From Candidatus Binataceae bacterium (GTDB lineage: Bacteria; Desulfobacterota; Binatia; Binatales; Binataceae): 35,448 bases of DNA. The stretch lies in the NCBI GenBank assembly GCA_024281015.1, contig JAMXLL010000120.1, forward strand, positions 1 to 35,448, read 5' to 3'. The notes beneath the pieces are model-generated. The model was not told where the DNA came from, made no database searches, and was given only the letters and a program-made list of their open reading frames with translations. Below are positions 15,449-22,867 of this stretch, in pieces (within the stretch, counting starts at the first letter, position 1; every line of letters starts with the position of its first letter). Position numbers and translations under genes: made by a program.

Positions 15449-16702
15449 GTGCGGTATGAACTAACCATCGCACTGCGTTACCTGCGTGCCCGGCGCAGGG
15501 ATGCGTTTATTTCGATCACCACCATCTTCACCGCCGTCGGCGTGATGCTCGGAGTAGCTGCGCTGGTAATAGTGTTGGCCGTAATGCGGGGCTTCGAGGC
15601 CAGCCTTCGCCAACGAATTCTCAGCTTGACGCCGCAAGTCGAAATCCAGAGTTACGATGGTGCGCTCAGTGATTATCAGTCGATTGAGGCGCGGGCCAGG
15701 GGGGTGCCAGGGGTGGCGGGCACCGACCCATTTATCGTCGGCCAAGGTATGGCGACATCGCCGCAGGGCATCAGCGGCGTAGTTGTGCGCGGGGTCGAAC
15801 TTTCGAGCGATGCTGTCATTTCAAAACTGCGCGGGTATGTACAAAAGGGCTCGCTGGCTGGTTTAGAAGAAAATCCTGCCCGGACTTTGTCCGCAGCCGG
15901 TGGTCGAGCCTCCAGCGGTGCGGTCGCGTTGGGCTCAACACTCGCCGACAAGCTTAAAATTAAAGCCGGAAGTCCTGTTAGCCTGGTAGTTCCCATCGTT
16001 GCGGGAAAAAACGCCCAGCTCGCGACCAGAACCGGGCGTTTCACTGTCACCGCAGTTTTCGAGTCGGGCATTGCATTCGTCGACCGCAACCTGGTCTTGA
16101 TCGGGCTCGTCAATGCCCAGAAGTTCTTCGGCCGGGAAGGGCGAGTCGACGGGATCGAAGTCCGGCTGTCCGATCTCGAGCAAACCGATGCGGTAACAGC
16201 CCGTCTCCGTGCTCTGCTCGGCAGGTCTTATCGCGTATCGAACTGGAAGGAATTCGATCAGGCTGCTGCGGCTGGATTCGAGATGCTCAAGCGCGTCTAT
16301 GCCTTGGTGCTCCTGATGCTGATCGGGGTGGCTGCCTTTAATCTTGTCGCCACTCTAATAATGGTGGTGATGGAGAAGCGCAAGGACGTGGCGGTCTTGC
16401 GGGCGATGGGTGCGACAATTGCGGACGTACGGCGAGTGTTCGTGTTCAAGGGACTCATAGTCGGTGCGGTGGGAACCGCCGCTGGTTTGACAATCGGTGG
16501 ATTAGGATGCTGGCTATTGGCCCATTATCATTTCATCCACATCGAGAAAAAGATCTATGGCATCTCGACGCTGCCCGTCGAAGCGCATCCGCTGAGCTTT
16601 GTTATGGTCGCTCTGGCCTCGATGGTGCTGTGCTGGTTCGCGGCGCTCTATCCGGCTCGGCAGGCTGCGCGTCAAATGCCGGTCGAAGTCTTCCGTTCGT
16701 GA
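15449..16702 (+). CDS. LolC/LolE-family lipoprotein-releasing ABC permease
   Basis: An inner-membrane permease of the LolCDE type, which extracts lipoproteins for transfer to the outer membrane. Its 417 residues follow the family plan: IALRYLRARRRDAFISITT at the N terminus, a first helix at about 25-48, a large periplasmic MacB-like domain, and three C-terminal helices with EKRKDVAVLRAMGAT as the coupling motif for the ATPase. It ends with the PARQAARQMPVEVFRS tail typical of LolC/LolE. The start is a GTG at 15449. The partner ATPase gene lolD usually follows directly but is absent here, because the next genes are on the other strand. The final stop codon lies inside an 11-bp tandem duplication. 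Confidence 0.9.
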   Translation: MRYELTIALRYLRARRRDAFISITTIFTAVGVMLGVAALVIVLAVMRGFEASLRQRILSLTPQVEIQSYDGALSDYQSIEARARGVPGVAGTDPFIVGQGMATSPQGISGVVVRGVELSSDAVISKLRGYVQKGSLAGLEENPARTLSAAGGRASSGAVALGSTLADKLKIKAGSPVSLVVPIVAGKNAQLATRTGRFTVTAVFESGIAFVDRNLVLIGLVNAQKFFGREGRVDGIEVRLSDLEQTDAVTARLRALLGRSYRVSNWKEFDQAAAAGFEMLKRVYALVLLMLIGVAAFNLVATLIMVVMEKRKDVAVLRAMGATIADVRRVFVFKGLIVGAVGTAAGLTIGGLGCWLLAHYHFIHIEKKIYGISTLPVEAHPLSFVMVALASMVLCWFAALYPARQAARQMPVEVFRS

Positions 16703-16715
16703 TCCGTTCGTGATC
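16694..16715 (+). repeat. 11-bp tandem duplication at the end of the LolC/E-like gene
   Basis: CGTTCGTGATC occurs twice without a gap (16694-16704 and 16705-16715). The first copy contains the last codons and the TGA stop at 16700-16702; the second copy is just downstream and non-coding. It looks like a small slippage duplication. Confidence 0.8.
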
Positions 16716-16798
16716 GTAACTGGATCACCGCATTGGCAGGCGCCCCGGCGATAATTAGCGACGCTAGGAGAGCTGTTGGGGCACGAACCCCTCTGAGG

Positions 16799-17074
16799 CT
16801 ATTGGTTTGTCCGCTCGTTGGCGGCAGGCTTGACGAGTTTGGGCTTGCGAACTACCAGCGTTTCATGGCCACGTAATTTAATCGTACGTGCCGCTTCCGA
16901 CTGGAAATTGATACGCTCCCCTTCGCTGTGCTTTGGCCGACCGTTGGTCCGCCGCCGCCGCCAGTTGTTCAGCTCCTTGGAAAGCTTACTGGCAACTGCA
17001 TCGTTGTCGCGCTCGGCGTTCTCCTCGATGGGTTCAGGGTGAGCCGTGCGGCTGGTGGATTCCTGCGAACTCAT
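16799..17074 (-). CDS. small highly charged hypothetical protein
   Basis: I do not recognise this 91-residue protein. It starts at the ATG at 17074, which has AAAGGA eight bases upstream; a start at 17107 would add 11 residues and is less likely. The sequence is strongly hydrophilic: an acidic, Ser/Thr-rich first third, then a basic stretch (NNWRRRRTNGRPKH), and a Lys/Arg-rich end with ETLVVRKPKLVKP. There is no membrane segment or cysteine. Most of it looks disordered, with nucleic-acid binding as a weak guess from composition. It is convergent with the LolC/E-like gene. The following 286 bases (17075-17360) contain no gene I can support. Confidence 0.5.
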   Translation of the reverse strand: MSSQESTSRTAHPEPIEENAERDNDAVASKLSKELNNWRRRRTNGRPKHSEGERINFQSEAARTIKLRGHETLVVRKPKLVKPAANERTNQ

Positions 17075-17360
17075 TTCTGTCCTTTCATTGGGGATTAAGT
17101 GTTTCACTTACAGTCTAATAGTAACGGCGAATGAACGGGTTTGATTCAGTGGAAAAGATCGGAAATACCGACAGTTGCATCAAGGCGGCGAAACGCGCTT
17201 GCCGCCAATTGGCTGGAGGTCTTCTGTTTGCTGATGTATCAGATAATGACGCCAACGACATCACTCGGCTGGCGATTGGGAGGTTTGCAAAAGTACCTTG
17301 TCTTGATTGCAATCAACGCACGCAGTTTTCAGGACCAGCCGGGCAGATGACTTGTATGAC

Positions 17361-17690
17361 TTAGCCGAAAAGACTCTGAATCCTGAGGGCGAGACCCATA
17401 TCGCCGGTGATTCGGAGCTTACCGCTCATGAACGCCATTTGCGGATTCAGCTTGCCGCTAACCATGTCCAGGTAGTCTTGGGCTGCCATCGAGATAGTGG
17501 TGTTGGGCGACGCATGCGCGCCTTCCTTCACTTCGCATTTATCGTTGTTGATCGCGACTTGCCATTTTCCGCCGCCTTCCCCAGAGAGATCGAACTGGTA
17601 GACGGCATTGAGACCCTGCGCAGCGTCCTTCTTGAAGCGGCTCGGCATCTGTTCAAACACCTGCTTACACGAGCTTGGCGCATCAGGCAT
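17361..17690 (-). CDS. SCP2 sterol-binding domain protein
   Basis: A small protein (109 residues) that is almost wholly one SCP2 domain, a fold with a hydrophobic tunnel for lipids or acyl-CoA. The pattern is clear: VYQFDLSGEGGGKWQVAIN, then the NTTISMAAQDYLDMVSGKLNPQ-type helix with the conserved D-Y-x-x-M-x-x-G-K-L-N-P, then AFMSGKLRITGDMGLALRI. I chose the ATG at 17690, which gives a typical N terminus and has AGGAGG upstream; the frame is open to 17738. Stand-alone bacterial SCP2 proteins are common in genomes rich in acyl-CoA enzymes, and the CoA-transferases and acyl-CoA dehydrogenase of this window fit that, but the ligand is unknown. Confidence 0.9.
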   Translation of the reverse strand: MPDAPSSCKQVFEQMPSRFKKDAAQGLNAVYQFDLSGEGGGKWQVAINNDKCEVKEGAHASPNTTISMAAQDYLDMVSGKLNPQMAFMSGKLRITGDMGLALRIQSLFG

Positions 17691-17832
17691 ATGTTCTGGA
17701 TCCCTCCTGGGGGCAGCTAAATAGCGGAGATAACTCATCTAATCCAAGTGCTCAACAATTGTCAAGGGTGCTCATCAAACGGGCACTAAAAGCTTATCCG
17801 GAAAGACAAGCTGATAGACGTGAGGCAATACC

Positions 17833-19443
17833 TCAAAAACCGAACATATTGCCGATTGCGACCGTGATGAGGTTCTCGCGCACTCTCACTGGCGCGGCGG
17901 ATTGCGCCACGGTAACTGCACGCTCGCGGTCGAGTTCCTTTTTGACGTGACCGCTGAGATAGGCATCCTGACCGATCACCTTTACCTGGACGTTATCCAA
18001 GCCGGCATTCTGCAAGGCACGAGTAATCAAACTCTGGTTCTGCTCCCATTGTTGGGTATCCGTAGTGAGATTGTTGATTACCGCACTGACGCCGTCCGTG
18101 TTTCTCACGGTACGTTCGGCTAATAGCCGATCGTCGTCGTCGAATACCTTGCCAAAAATCGTCACCACCGAGCCGTTGGTGTAAGCCTGAACGCGGCGCA
18201 GCCTGCGATTGGCATGAAGCTCGCCCTTCACGCGCTCAAACAGCGGTGGCTTCGGGGGTGGCAGTGCGGCCATCTCGATGGGTCGATGCGGGCGATGACG
18301 AACCTTGGGCCGAGCGGGCATTTCGGTCGCCCTCGGCTCGGCCGGTGGACTCGATACTGCTGGTGGTAATCCCGCCACCATGGTCGGTTCCGATGCCGGT
18401 GCGGGTGTGCCAACAGCTACGGCGGAAGTTGACGCCGAGGCGGGGCTGCCAGTACCGGCCGCGCTCGGCATCGCCGGGCTGCTTTCAGCCACCGCTGCGG
18501 AAGGAGCCCCCGATGGCGAGAAGGCATACTCGGCCGGCTCAGTAGGCGACAGGCTCGCTAATTTAGTGCTCAGATCGGACTCAACGCCTGCGGCGGCGCC
18601 GGAAGACGGTGCGAAGATCACGCGGTAATCGGCAGATACGCCCGAGCCTTTGATCGAATCGAACTTCCATGAAGTCATCGCCTCGATCACTTCTGCGTCG
18701 AAGCTAGGATTACCCAGCGTCGAGATCCTCACGGCGCCATTATCGACGGTGCCGTCCGGCAAGATATGCAGCCGAACCAGCATTCCGTCTTTCATCGTTG
18801 AGTTCGAACCAAGCAGGTTGGCGTAGACATTCGCTAACCCAGCTTTGTTGTGATCGAATACCTTGAGTAACGAATTGGAGTCGCGGGGCGTCGTGCCAGG
18901 GACATCGCCCTGTGTACGAAGCGGAGCTTCCTTGGCCAGCTCCACCACTGGTGCGCTGGCGGCAACAGCAGGCGTGGCGCGGGACTCGGGAAAAGGATGA
19001 GTTTTGCTCAGATATACGGCAAACCACGCACCGGCGGCCAATGCAATGATGGCGGCGGTCGAAAAACCCAGTAGCGCGAGCAGACGGTGACTTTTTGTGC
19101 GACCGTCACTCGATTCGTTGGCGAACTCCGGGGGACTCGAAGGGCTCCCGGTGTGAGGAAAGGCACCGGAATTCCTTAAACGCATTGACGGCGCGGAAGA
19201 GCTATCTTCCACTCCATCCACCCGCAAGCGAGCACCACAGTAGTTACATCTGACTTCGCCCGGCAGTGCCTTGCCCCCGCAGACCGGACACTCAAGGCTC
19301 TGCTCGGGCGCCATGTCGTCGGTTATTGGGGAGGTCAGGCGGCCAGGGATGGAAGCGCCACCTTCAGCCAAGGCGGCGCCATCATCTTCGCAAAAACGTT
19401 CACCCTCAGGATATTCTTTGCCACATCGCGGGCAGCTTTTCAT
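17833..19443 (-). CDS. zinc-ribbon / AgmX-TonB-like / BON-domain membrane protein
   Basis: A 536-residue protein with an unusual order of parts. Two zinc ribbons lie at the N terminus: CPRCG...FCEDDG (Cys4, Cys7, Cys18, probably Asp21) and CPVCG...CNYCG (Cys52, 55, 66, 69). One transmembrane helix follows at about 121-145. Next comes a region at about 195-278 with HILPDGTV and a DAEVIEAMTSWKF motif, as in the AgmX/PglI/TonB C-terminal fold. A Pro/Ala/Ser-rich linker runs from 280 to 400. Two BON-like domains close the protein (about 402-462 and 466-532), with GSVVTIFGKVFDDDDRLLAE and DAYLSGHVKKELDRE. The ribbons should be cytoplasmic and the rest periplasmic. AgmX-type proteins are known from myxobacterial gliding and multicellular traits; BON domains bind phospholipid. 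A role in envelope sensing or transport is inference. Confidence 0.75.
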   Translation of the reverse strand: MKSCPRCGKEYPEGERFCEDDGAALAEGGASIPGRLTSPITDDMAPEQSLECPVCGGKALPGEVRCNYCGARLRVDGVEDSSSAPSMRLRNSGAFPHTGSPSSPPEFANESSDGRTKSHRLLALLGFSTAAIIALAAGAWFAVYLSKTHPFPESRATPAVAASAPVVELAKEAPLRTQGDVPGTTPRDSNSLLKVFDHNKAGLANVYANLLGSNSTMKDGMLVRLHILPDGTVDNGAVRISTLGNPSFDAEVIEAMTSWKFDSIKGSGVSADYRVIFAPSSGAAAGVESDLSTKLASLSPTEPAEYAFSPSGAPSAAVAESSPAMPSAAGTGSPASASTSAVAVGTPAPASEPTMVAGLPPAVSSPPAEPRATEMPARPKVRHRPHRPIEMAALPPPKPPLFERVKGELHANRRLRRVQAYTNGSVVTIFGKVFDDDDRLLAERTVRNTDGVSAVINNLTTDTQQWEQNQSLITRALQNAGLDNVQVKVIGQDAYLSGHVKKELDRERAVTVAQSAAPVRVRENLITVAIGNMFGF

Positions 19444-19639
19444 GGCGCCAGCACCTCGCTCGTCTCAATCACGGCCACACCAATGATATCCACGGTTAGA
19501 CGATCTCACGAGATGCTTTCGGCTAAGCTACTCGTACAAATGCAGCGAACTTCCCCGATACTGGTCAGAGTCGAGCGTATCAGCGCCCGCCGGGGACGAT
19601 TGTTAATCTTCCGGTCAGCGTTTTACCGATGCGGGAATC

Positions 19640-19858
19640 TTATGTAATAGGCTGCCCCTCAAGACGGAAGCCGATCCTGACCGCAACTTGAAATTCGGGC
19701 TGCCCATTGTGAATCGCTCCCCGTATCTGTTGCACCTCAAACCAGTCGATATTGCGAACAGTCTGGCTCGCCTTGCCAATGGCATTGCGCACGGCATGCT
19801 GAACGCTTTCCGTCGAGACGCCAACTACTTCGATAATCTTGTAAGTTTTCTCAGGCAT
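19640..19858 (-). CDS. dodecin (flavin-binding storage protein)
   Basis: A complete 72-residue dodecin, which assembles as a hollow dodecamer and holds flavins as pairs stacked between tryptophans. The sequence begins with the typical YKIIEVVGVSTESVQHAVRNAI strand-helix, has the flavin-stacking tryptophan in DWFEVQQIRG (Trp39), and has the glutamine-bearing FQVAVRIGFRLE strand. The ATG at 19858 has AGGAG upstream. Dodecins buffer free FMN, riboflavin or lumichrome, protecting the cell from photochemistry. The riboflavin gene ribBA lies 1.8 kb away, beyond selA, but on the other strand. Confidence 0.95.
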   Translation of the reverse strand: MPEKTYKIIEVVGVSTESVQHAVRNAIGKASQTVRNIDWFEVQQIRGAIHNGQPEFQVAVRIGFRLEGQPIT

Positions 19859-19888
19859 TGCTCACTCCTCTCGCAAAGGAATCACGAT

Positions 19889-19909
19889 TCACCGGCTTCT
19901 GGCCGGTGA
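19889..19909 (-). other. stem-loop upstream of dodecin
   Basis: TCACCGGC at 19889-19896 pairs perfectly with GCCGGTGA at 19902-19909 around a five-base loop. It lies 30 bases ahead of the dodecin start and about 115 bases after the selA stop, on their shared strand. There is no T-run, so it is more likely a leader hairpin or RNA stability element than a terminator. Confidence 0.45.
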
Positions 19910-20023
19910 TCGCGGCAACGTGGTTGAAGAGAGCCGGACCGTGGAGCCAAACAAGACACCGGCAGCTTGGTACAGCAACAGAATCCGAATGGTTTGTCTA
20001 GTCCCGCAACGCCGGACCGTTAG

Positions 20024-21451
20024 CTAAGCGGATGCTATAGGAAAGTCGACTGCCAACACTGCTGGATCATCAATCATCCGACAATCGAGCAAGAAAGCGC
20101 CATCAGAGATACGCCCAATCACAGCAGGCTGCGCATGTCGAAACCGTGCGGCGATGGATTCGGCAGGCAGCCGCGGATGAGTAACGCGAACTGCGCGACT
20201 GGTGAGTTGAACTGTCGGAAGAGAGCCCGAGCCGACTTCGGAATAACTATCGGCAATTTCCACCCGGAAGTCGCCTCCAAGCCGCTCTCTCAGGATATCG
20301 CATGCTCTATTTGCGATGAGCTCGATTTCTTCGGCAGTTCGCCGCAGCAGTCGTAAAGTGGGTAGTTCATTGCTCAGATCGCCGCGCCGATAAAGGCGCA
20401 GGGTTGCGGCCAGCGCTGCCACGGTTAACTTGTCGCACCTGAGAGCTCGCTTGAGCGGGTTCGCCCGCACCCGTTCGATCAATTCGCGGCGTCCCACGAG
20501 GACCCCGGCCTGCGGACCGCCCAGCAATTTATCTCCCGAGAAAGTAACTATTCCTGCTCCTGCAGCGATACGATCGCGCACCACTGACTCGCGTGGGAGT
20601 CCGTACTGGCTCAGATCGATCAGCGCCCCGGCCCCGAGGTCTTCAACGACTTCGATGCCGTGCTCGCGGCCGATGTTGACCAGTTCGGCGAGCCCGACCT
20701 CGTGCGTAAAGCCGATTATCCGGTAATTCGAAGGATGCACTTTGAGCAGGAGGGCAGTCTCCGGACCAATCGCTTGCTCGTAGTCGTGAGCATGGGTCCG
20801 ATTGGTTGTGCCAACCTCCCTCAGGCGGGCGCTGCTGCTGCTCATCACGTCCGGCAAGCGAAATGAACCGCCAATCTCGACCAGTTCGCCACGAGATACG
20901 ATGACTTCGCGTCCCGCCGCGAGGGTATTGAGGGTTAGCAGTACTGCAGCCGCGTTATTGTTAACTATCGTAGCGGCCTCTGCGCCGGTAAGCTCGAGCA
21001 AGTCACTTTCGACGGCGGCGTCGCGATCGCCGCGGGCGCCGCTCGCAAAATCATATTCGAGATTAATTGCTGAAGTAGCAGCCACCCTTACCGCCTCAAC
21101 CGCTGCTTCAGCGAGCAGCGCCCGGCCCAGATTGGTGTGCAGCACTACCCCCGTTGCATTGACCACGGGACGCAACTTCGGTGCATCGGCGTTGGCGAGC
21201 GCCGCCATCCGTTCCAGCACCTGCCCGAGCATCTGCTCGCGCCTGGTGTCTACCTCCGTCGTTACTGAAACACTCCCGGCACGGATTTCATCCTGAGCCT
21301 CGCGAGCGATCTTCTTCAGATAGTTGCGGCCAAGAGCGCTAAGACGCGGGTCAATTCCGGCTGCCTTCAGACAGACATCAATGGATGGCAGCACACGCAA
21401 CCCGCGCTGACCTGCGGCCTGATCGCGCGACCTTGATTTCCCTACGACCAT
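20024..21451 (-). CDS. selA: L-seryl-tRNA(Sec) selenium transferase
   Basis: The PLP enzyme that converts seryl-tRNA(Sec) to selenocysteinyl-tRNA(Sec) with selenophosphate. With the ATG at 21451 it is 475 residues, near the family norm of about 460; an upstream ATG at 21487 would add 12. Landmarks are LPSIDVCL at the start, [27 protein letters not shown], the NNNAAAVLL cofactor region, [16 protein letters not shown], and [15 protein letters not shown], whose lysine holds PLP. Its presence implies that the organism makes selenoproteins, but selB, selD, the tRNA(Sec) gene and any obvious selenoprotein gene are absent from this window. It is divergent from ribBA. Confidence 0.96.
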   Translation of the reverse strand: MVVGKSRSRDQAAGQRGLRVLPSIDVCLKAAGIDPRLSALGRNYLKKIAREAQDEIRAGSVSVTTEVDTRREQMLGQVLERMAALANADAPKLRPVVNATGVVLHTNLGRALLAEAAVEAVRVAATSAINLEYDFASGARGDRDAAVESDLLELTGAEAATIVNNNAAAVLLTLNTLAAGREVIVSRGELVEIGGSFRLPDVMSSSSARLREVGTTNRTHAHDYEQAIGPETALLLKVHPSNYRIIGFTHEVGLAELVNIGREHGIEVVEDLGAGALIDLSQYGLPRESVVRDRIAAGAGIVTFSGDKLLGGPQAGVLVGRRELIERVRANPLKRALRCDKLTVAALAATLRLYRRGDLSNELPTLRLLRRTAEEIELIANRACDILRERLGGDFRVEIADSYSEVGSGSLPTVQLTSRAVRVTHPRLPAESIAARFRHAQPAVIGRISDGAFLLDCRMIDDPAVLAVDFPIASA

Positions 21452-21548
21452 TGAAGCGATTATAGGGCCCTCCCCTATGGAACGCATGCCCTGAGCGGGA
21501 TGCTCTCGGCGCGGCGGCGAACGGGACGAGGTTGGAGCGTTCGCCGCA

Positions 21549-21586
21549 GATTCGGGATTTGGCTAGAATGTAAACCGAATCTAGCC
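21549..21586 (+). promoter_or_regulatory. overlapping inverted repeats upstream of ribBA
   Basis: Two 7-bp perfect inverted repeats interlock: GATTCGG (21549-21555) with CCGAATC (21575-21581), and GGCTAGA (21561-21567) with TCTAGCC (21580-21586). The right arms share two bases, so the two hairpins could not both form fully in one RNA. A TAGAAT at 21564-21569 resembles a -10 box, without a good -35. I see no FMN riboswitch consensus here. The site may be an operator or an alternative-pairing leader. Confidence 0.35.
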
Positions 21587-21642
21587 GGGCGCCGGGTGGA
21601 ACTGTGTTCTTGAATTGGTCAACCGCCGGCGAATAGAAGTCG

Positions 21643-22821
21643 ATGTTCGGGGAAATCGCACCACGTACACATTCACCGCAGGCACCGTTTATCACTGTAG
21701 AAGAGGCGCTCGAAGAGACTCGGCGCGGCCGCATGATCATCCTTATGGATGACGAGAACCGTGAGAACGAGGGCGACCTGTGCATGGCGGCGGAAAAGGC
21801 CAGCCCCGAAGCCATTAATTTTATGGCCAAGTACGGGCGCGGTCTGATTTGTCTGCCGATGGCACCTGAGCGCGTCGAACAACTCGGGCTCAGCATGATG
21901 GTCGGCGATAATCAGGCGCCGCTCGGCACCGCCTTTACGGTTCCGATCACGGCGCGCCGCGCCGCCGGTTCCGGCATCTCCGCCCATGATCGCGCCACCA
22001 CTATCCTGCATGCAGTGCGCGAAGATGCGACCGGTGCCGAGTTCATTACGCCCGGTTATGTTTACCCATTGCGCGCTCGCGACGGCGGCGTATTGGTGCG
22101 GACCGGCCAGACTGAAGGTGCCGTTGACCTCGCCCGGTTGGCCGGGCTGAAGCCGGCTGGCGTGATTTGCGAGATCCTCAAGGAAGATGGCACGATGGCA
22201 CGGCGCGATGACCTTGTGGAATTCTCCCGCATTCATGGCCTGAAGATTGTTACGGTTGCAGACATCATCGAATATCGATTGCGCAACGAGACGATGATTC
22301 AACGTATCGCAGAGGCGCGGCTGCCCACCGCGTATGGTGACTTCAAGGCCTGCGTCTATCGCAATCTGGTCGACCAGAGCGAACATCTGGTACTGACGAT
22401 GGGAGACGTCAGCCCCGAACGGCCTGTCCTGGTTCGGGCGCATCGCGAGTATCTGCCCGGTGATGTCTTCGGCTACAGCAAGCGAAACACGCGTAATCTT
22501 CTGCAGGCGGCAATGGAGTACATAGCTGTGAAGGGAGAGGGCGTGATCCTCTACCTCAAGCGCGAATCCGAGGCTATCGCCAGCGACCTGAACTCAGGCA
22601 CGCGACGTGCTCTCATACGGCCCAGTACGCGGCTGAATGCGCCCGAGGCGGATTTCCGCGATTACGGCATCGGTGCACAGATTTTGCGCGATGTCGGTGT
22701 ACGCAAAATGATCCTCCTGACCGACAAGCCGCCACGACTCGCCAACCTGCCCGGCTATGGGCTCGAGATCGTGGATCACGCTCCACTTTCGATCTTTGGA
22801 GAAGCTCCACTCGACAACTAA
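21643..22821 (+). CDS. ribB: RibBA-type protein: DHBP synthase with degenerate GTP cyclohydrolase II domain
   Basis: A 392-residue protein of the RibBA layout. Residues 15-212 form 3,4-dihydroxy-2-butanone-4-phosphate synthase, which makes the four-carbon unit of riboflavin: [10 protein letters not shown] (36-45) with the metal-ligand Glu41, [28 protein letters not shown], and [17 protein letters not shown]. The usual metal-ligand His in the GHTE motif is Gln156 (GQTE). Residues 218-392 align with GTP cyclohydrolase II along their length ([29 protein letters not shown]), but the three zinc cysteines are gone: the equivalents of E. coli RibA Cys54, 65 and 67 are Tyr270, Arg281 and Thr283. The second half is therefore probably not a GTP cyclohydrolase. 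The ATG at 21643 is the natural start. Confidence 0.88.
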   Translation: MFGEIAPRTHSPQAPFITVEEALEETRRGRMIILMDDENRENEGDLCMAAEKASPEAINFMAKYGRGLICLPMAPERVEQLGLSMMVGDNQAPLGTAFTVPITARRAAGSGISAHDRATTILHAVREDATGAEFITPGYVYPLRARDGGVLVRTGQTEGAVDLARLAGLKPAGVICEILKEDGTMARRDDLVEFSRIHGLKIVTVADIIEYRLRNETMIQRIAEARLPTAYGDFKACVYRNLVDQSEHLVLTMGDVSPERPVLVRAHREYLPGDVFGYSKRNTRNLLQAAMEYIAVKGEGVILYLKRESEAIASDLNSGTRRALIRPSTRLNAPEADFRDYGIGAQILRDVGVRKMILLTDKPPRLANLPGYGLEIVDHAPLSIFGEAPLDN

Positions 22822-22867
22822 GTTCGCCCGCAGGTCGTACACTTCACCATGTGTATTGGCTGAGCTT

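Noticed and set aside
17131-17364. 77-codon + frame between the hypothetical and SCP2 genes
   Set aside because: Lacks a convincing ribosome site and overlaps alternative frames; no homology recognised, though a small real gene cannot be fully excluded.
17307-17720. 137-codon + frame
   Set aside because: Antisense to the SCP2 gene, whose domain is clear.
19889-19909. Stem-loop read as a terminator of selA
   Set aside because: No T-run on either strand and more than 100 bases after the selA stop; kept only as an unexplained hairpin.
21673-22443. 256-codon - frame
   Set aside because: Antisense to ribBA, no ribosome site and no known motifs.
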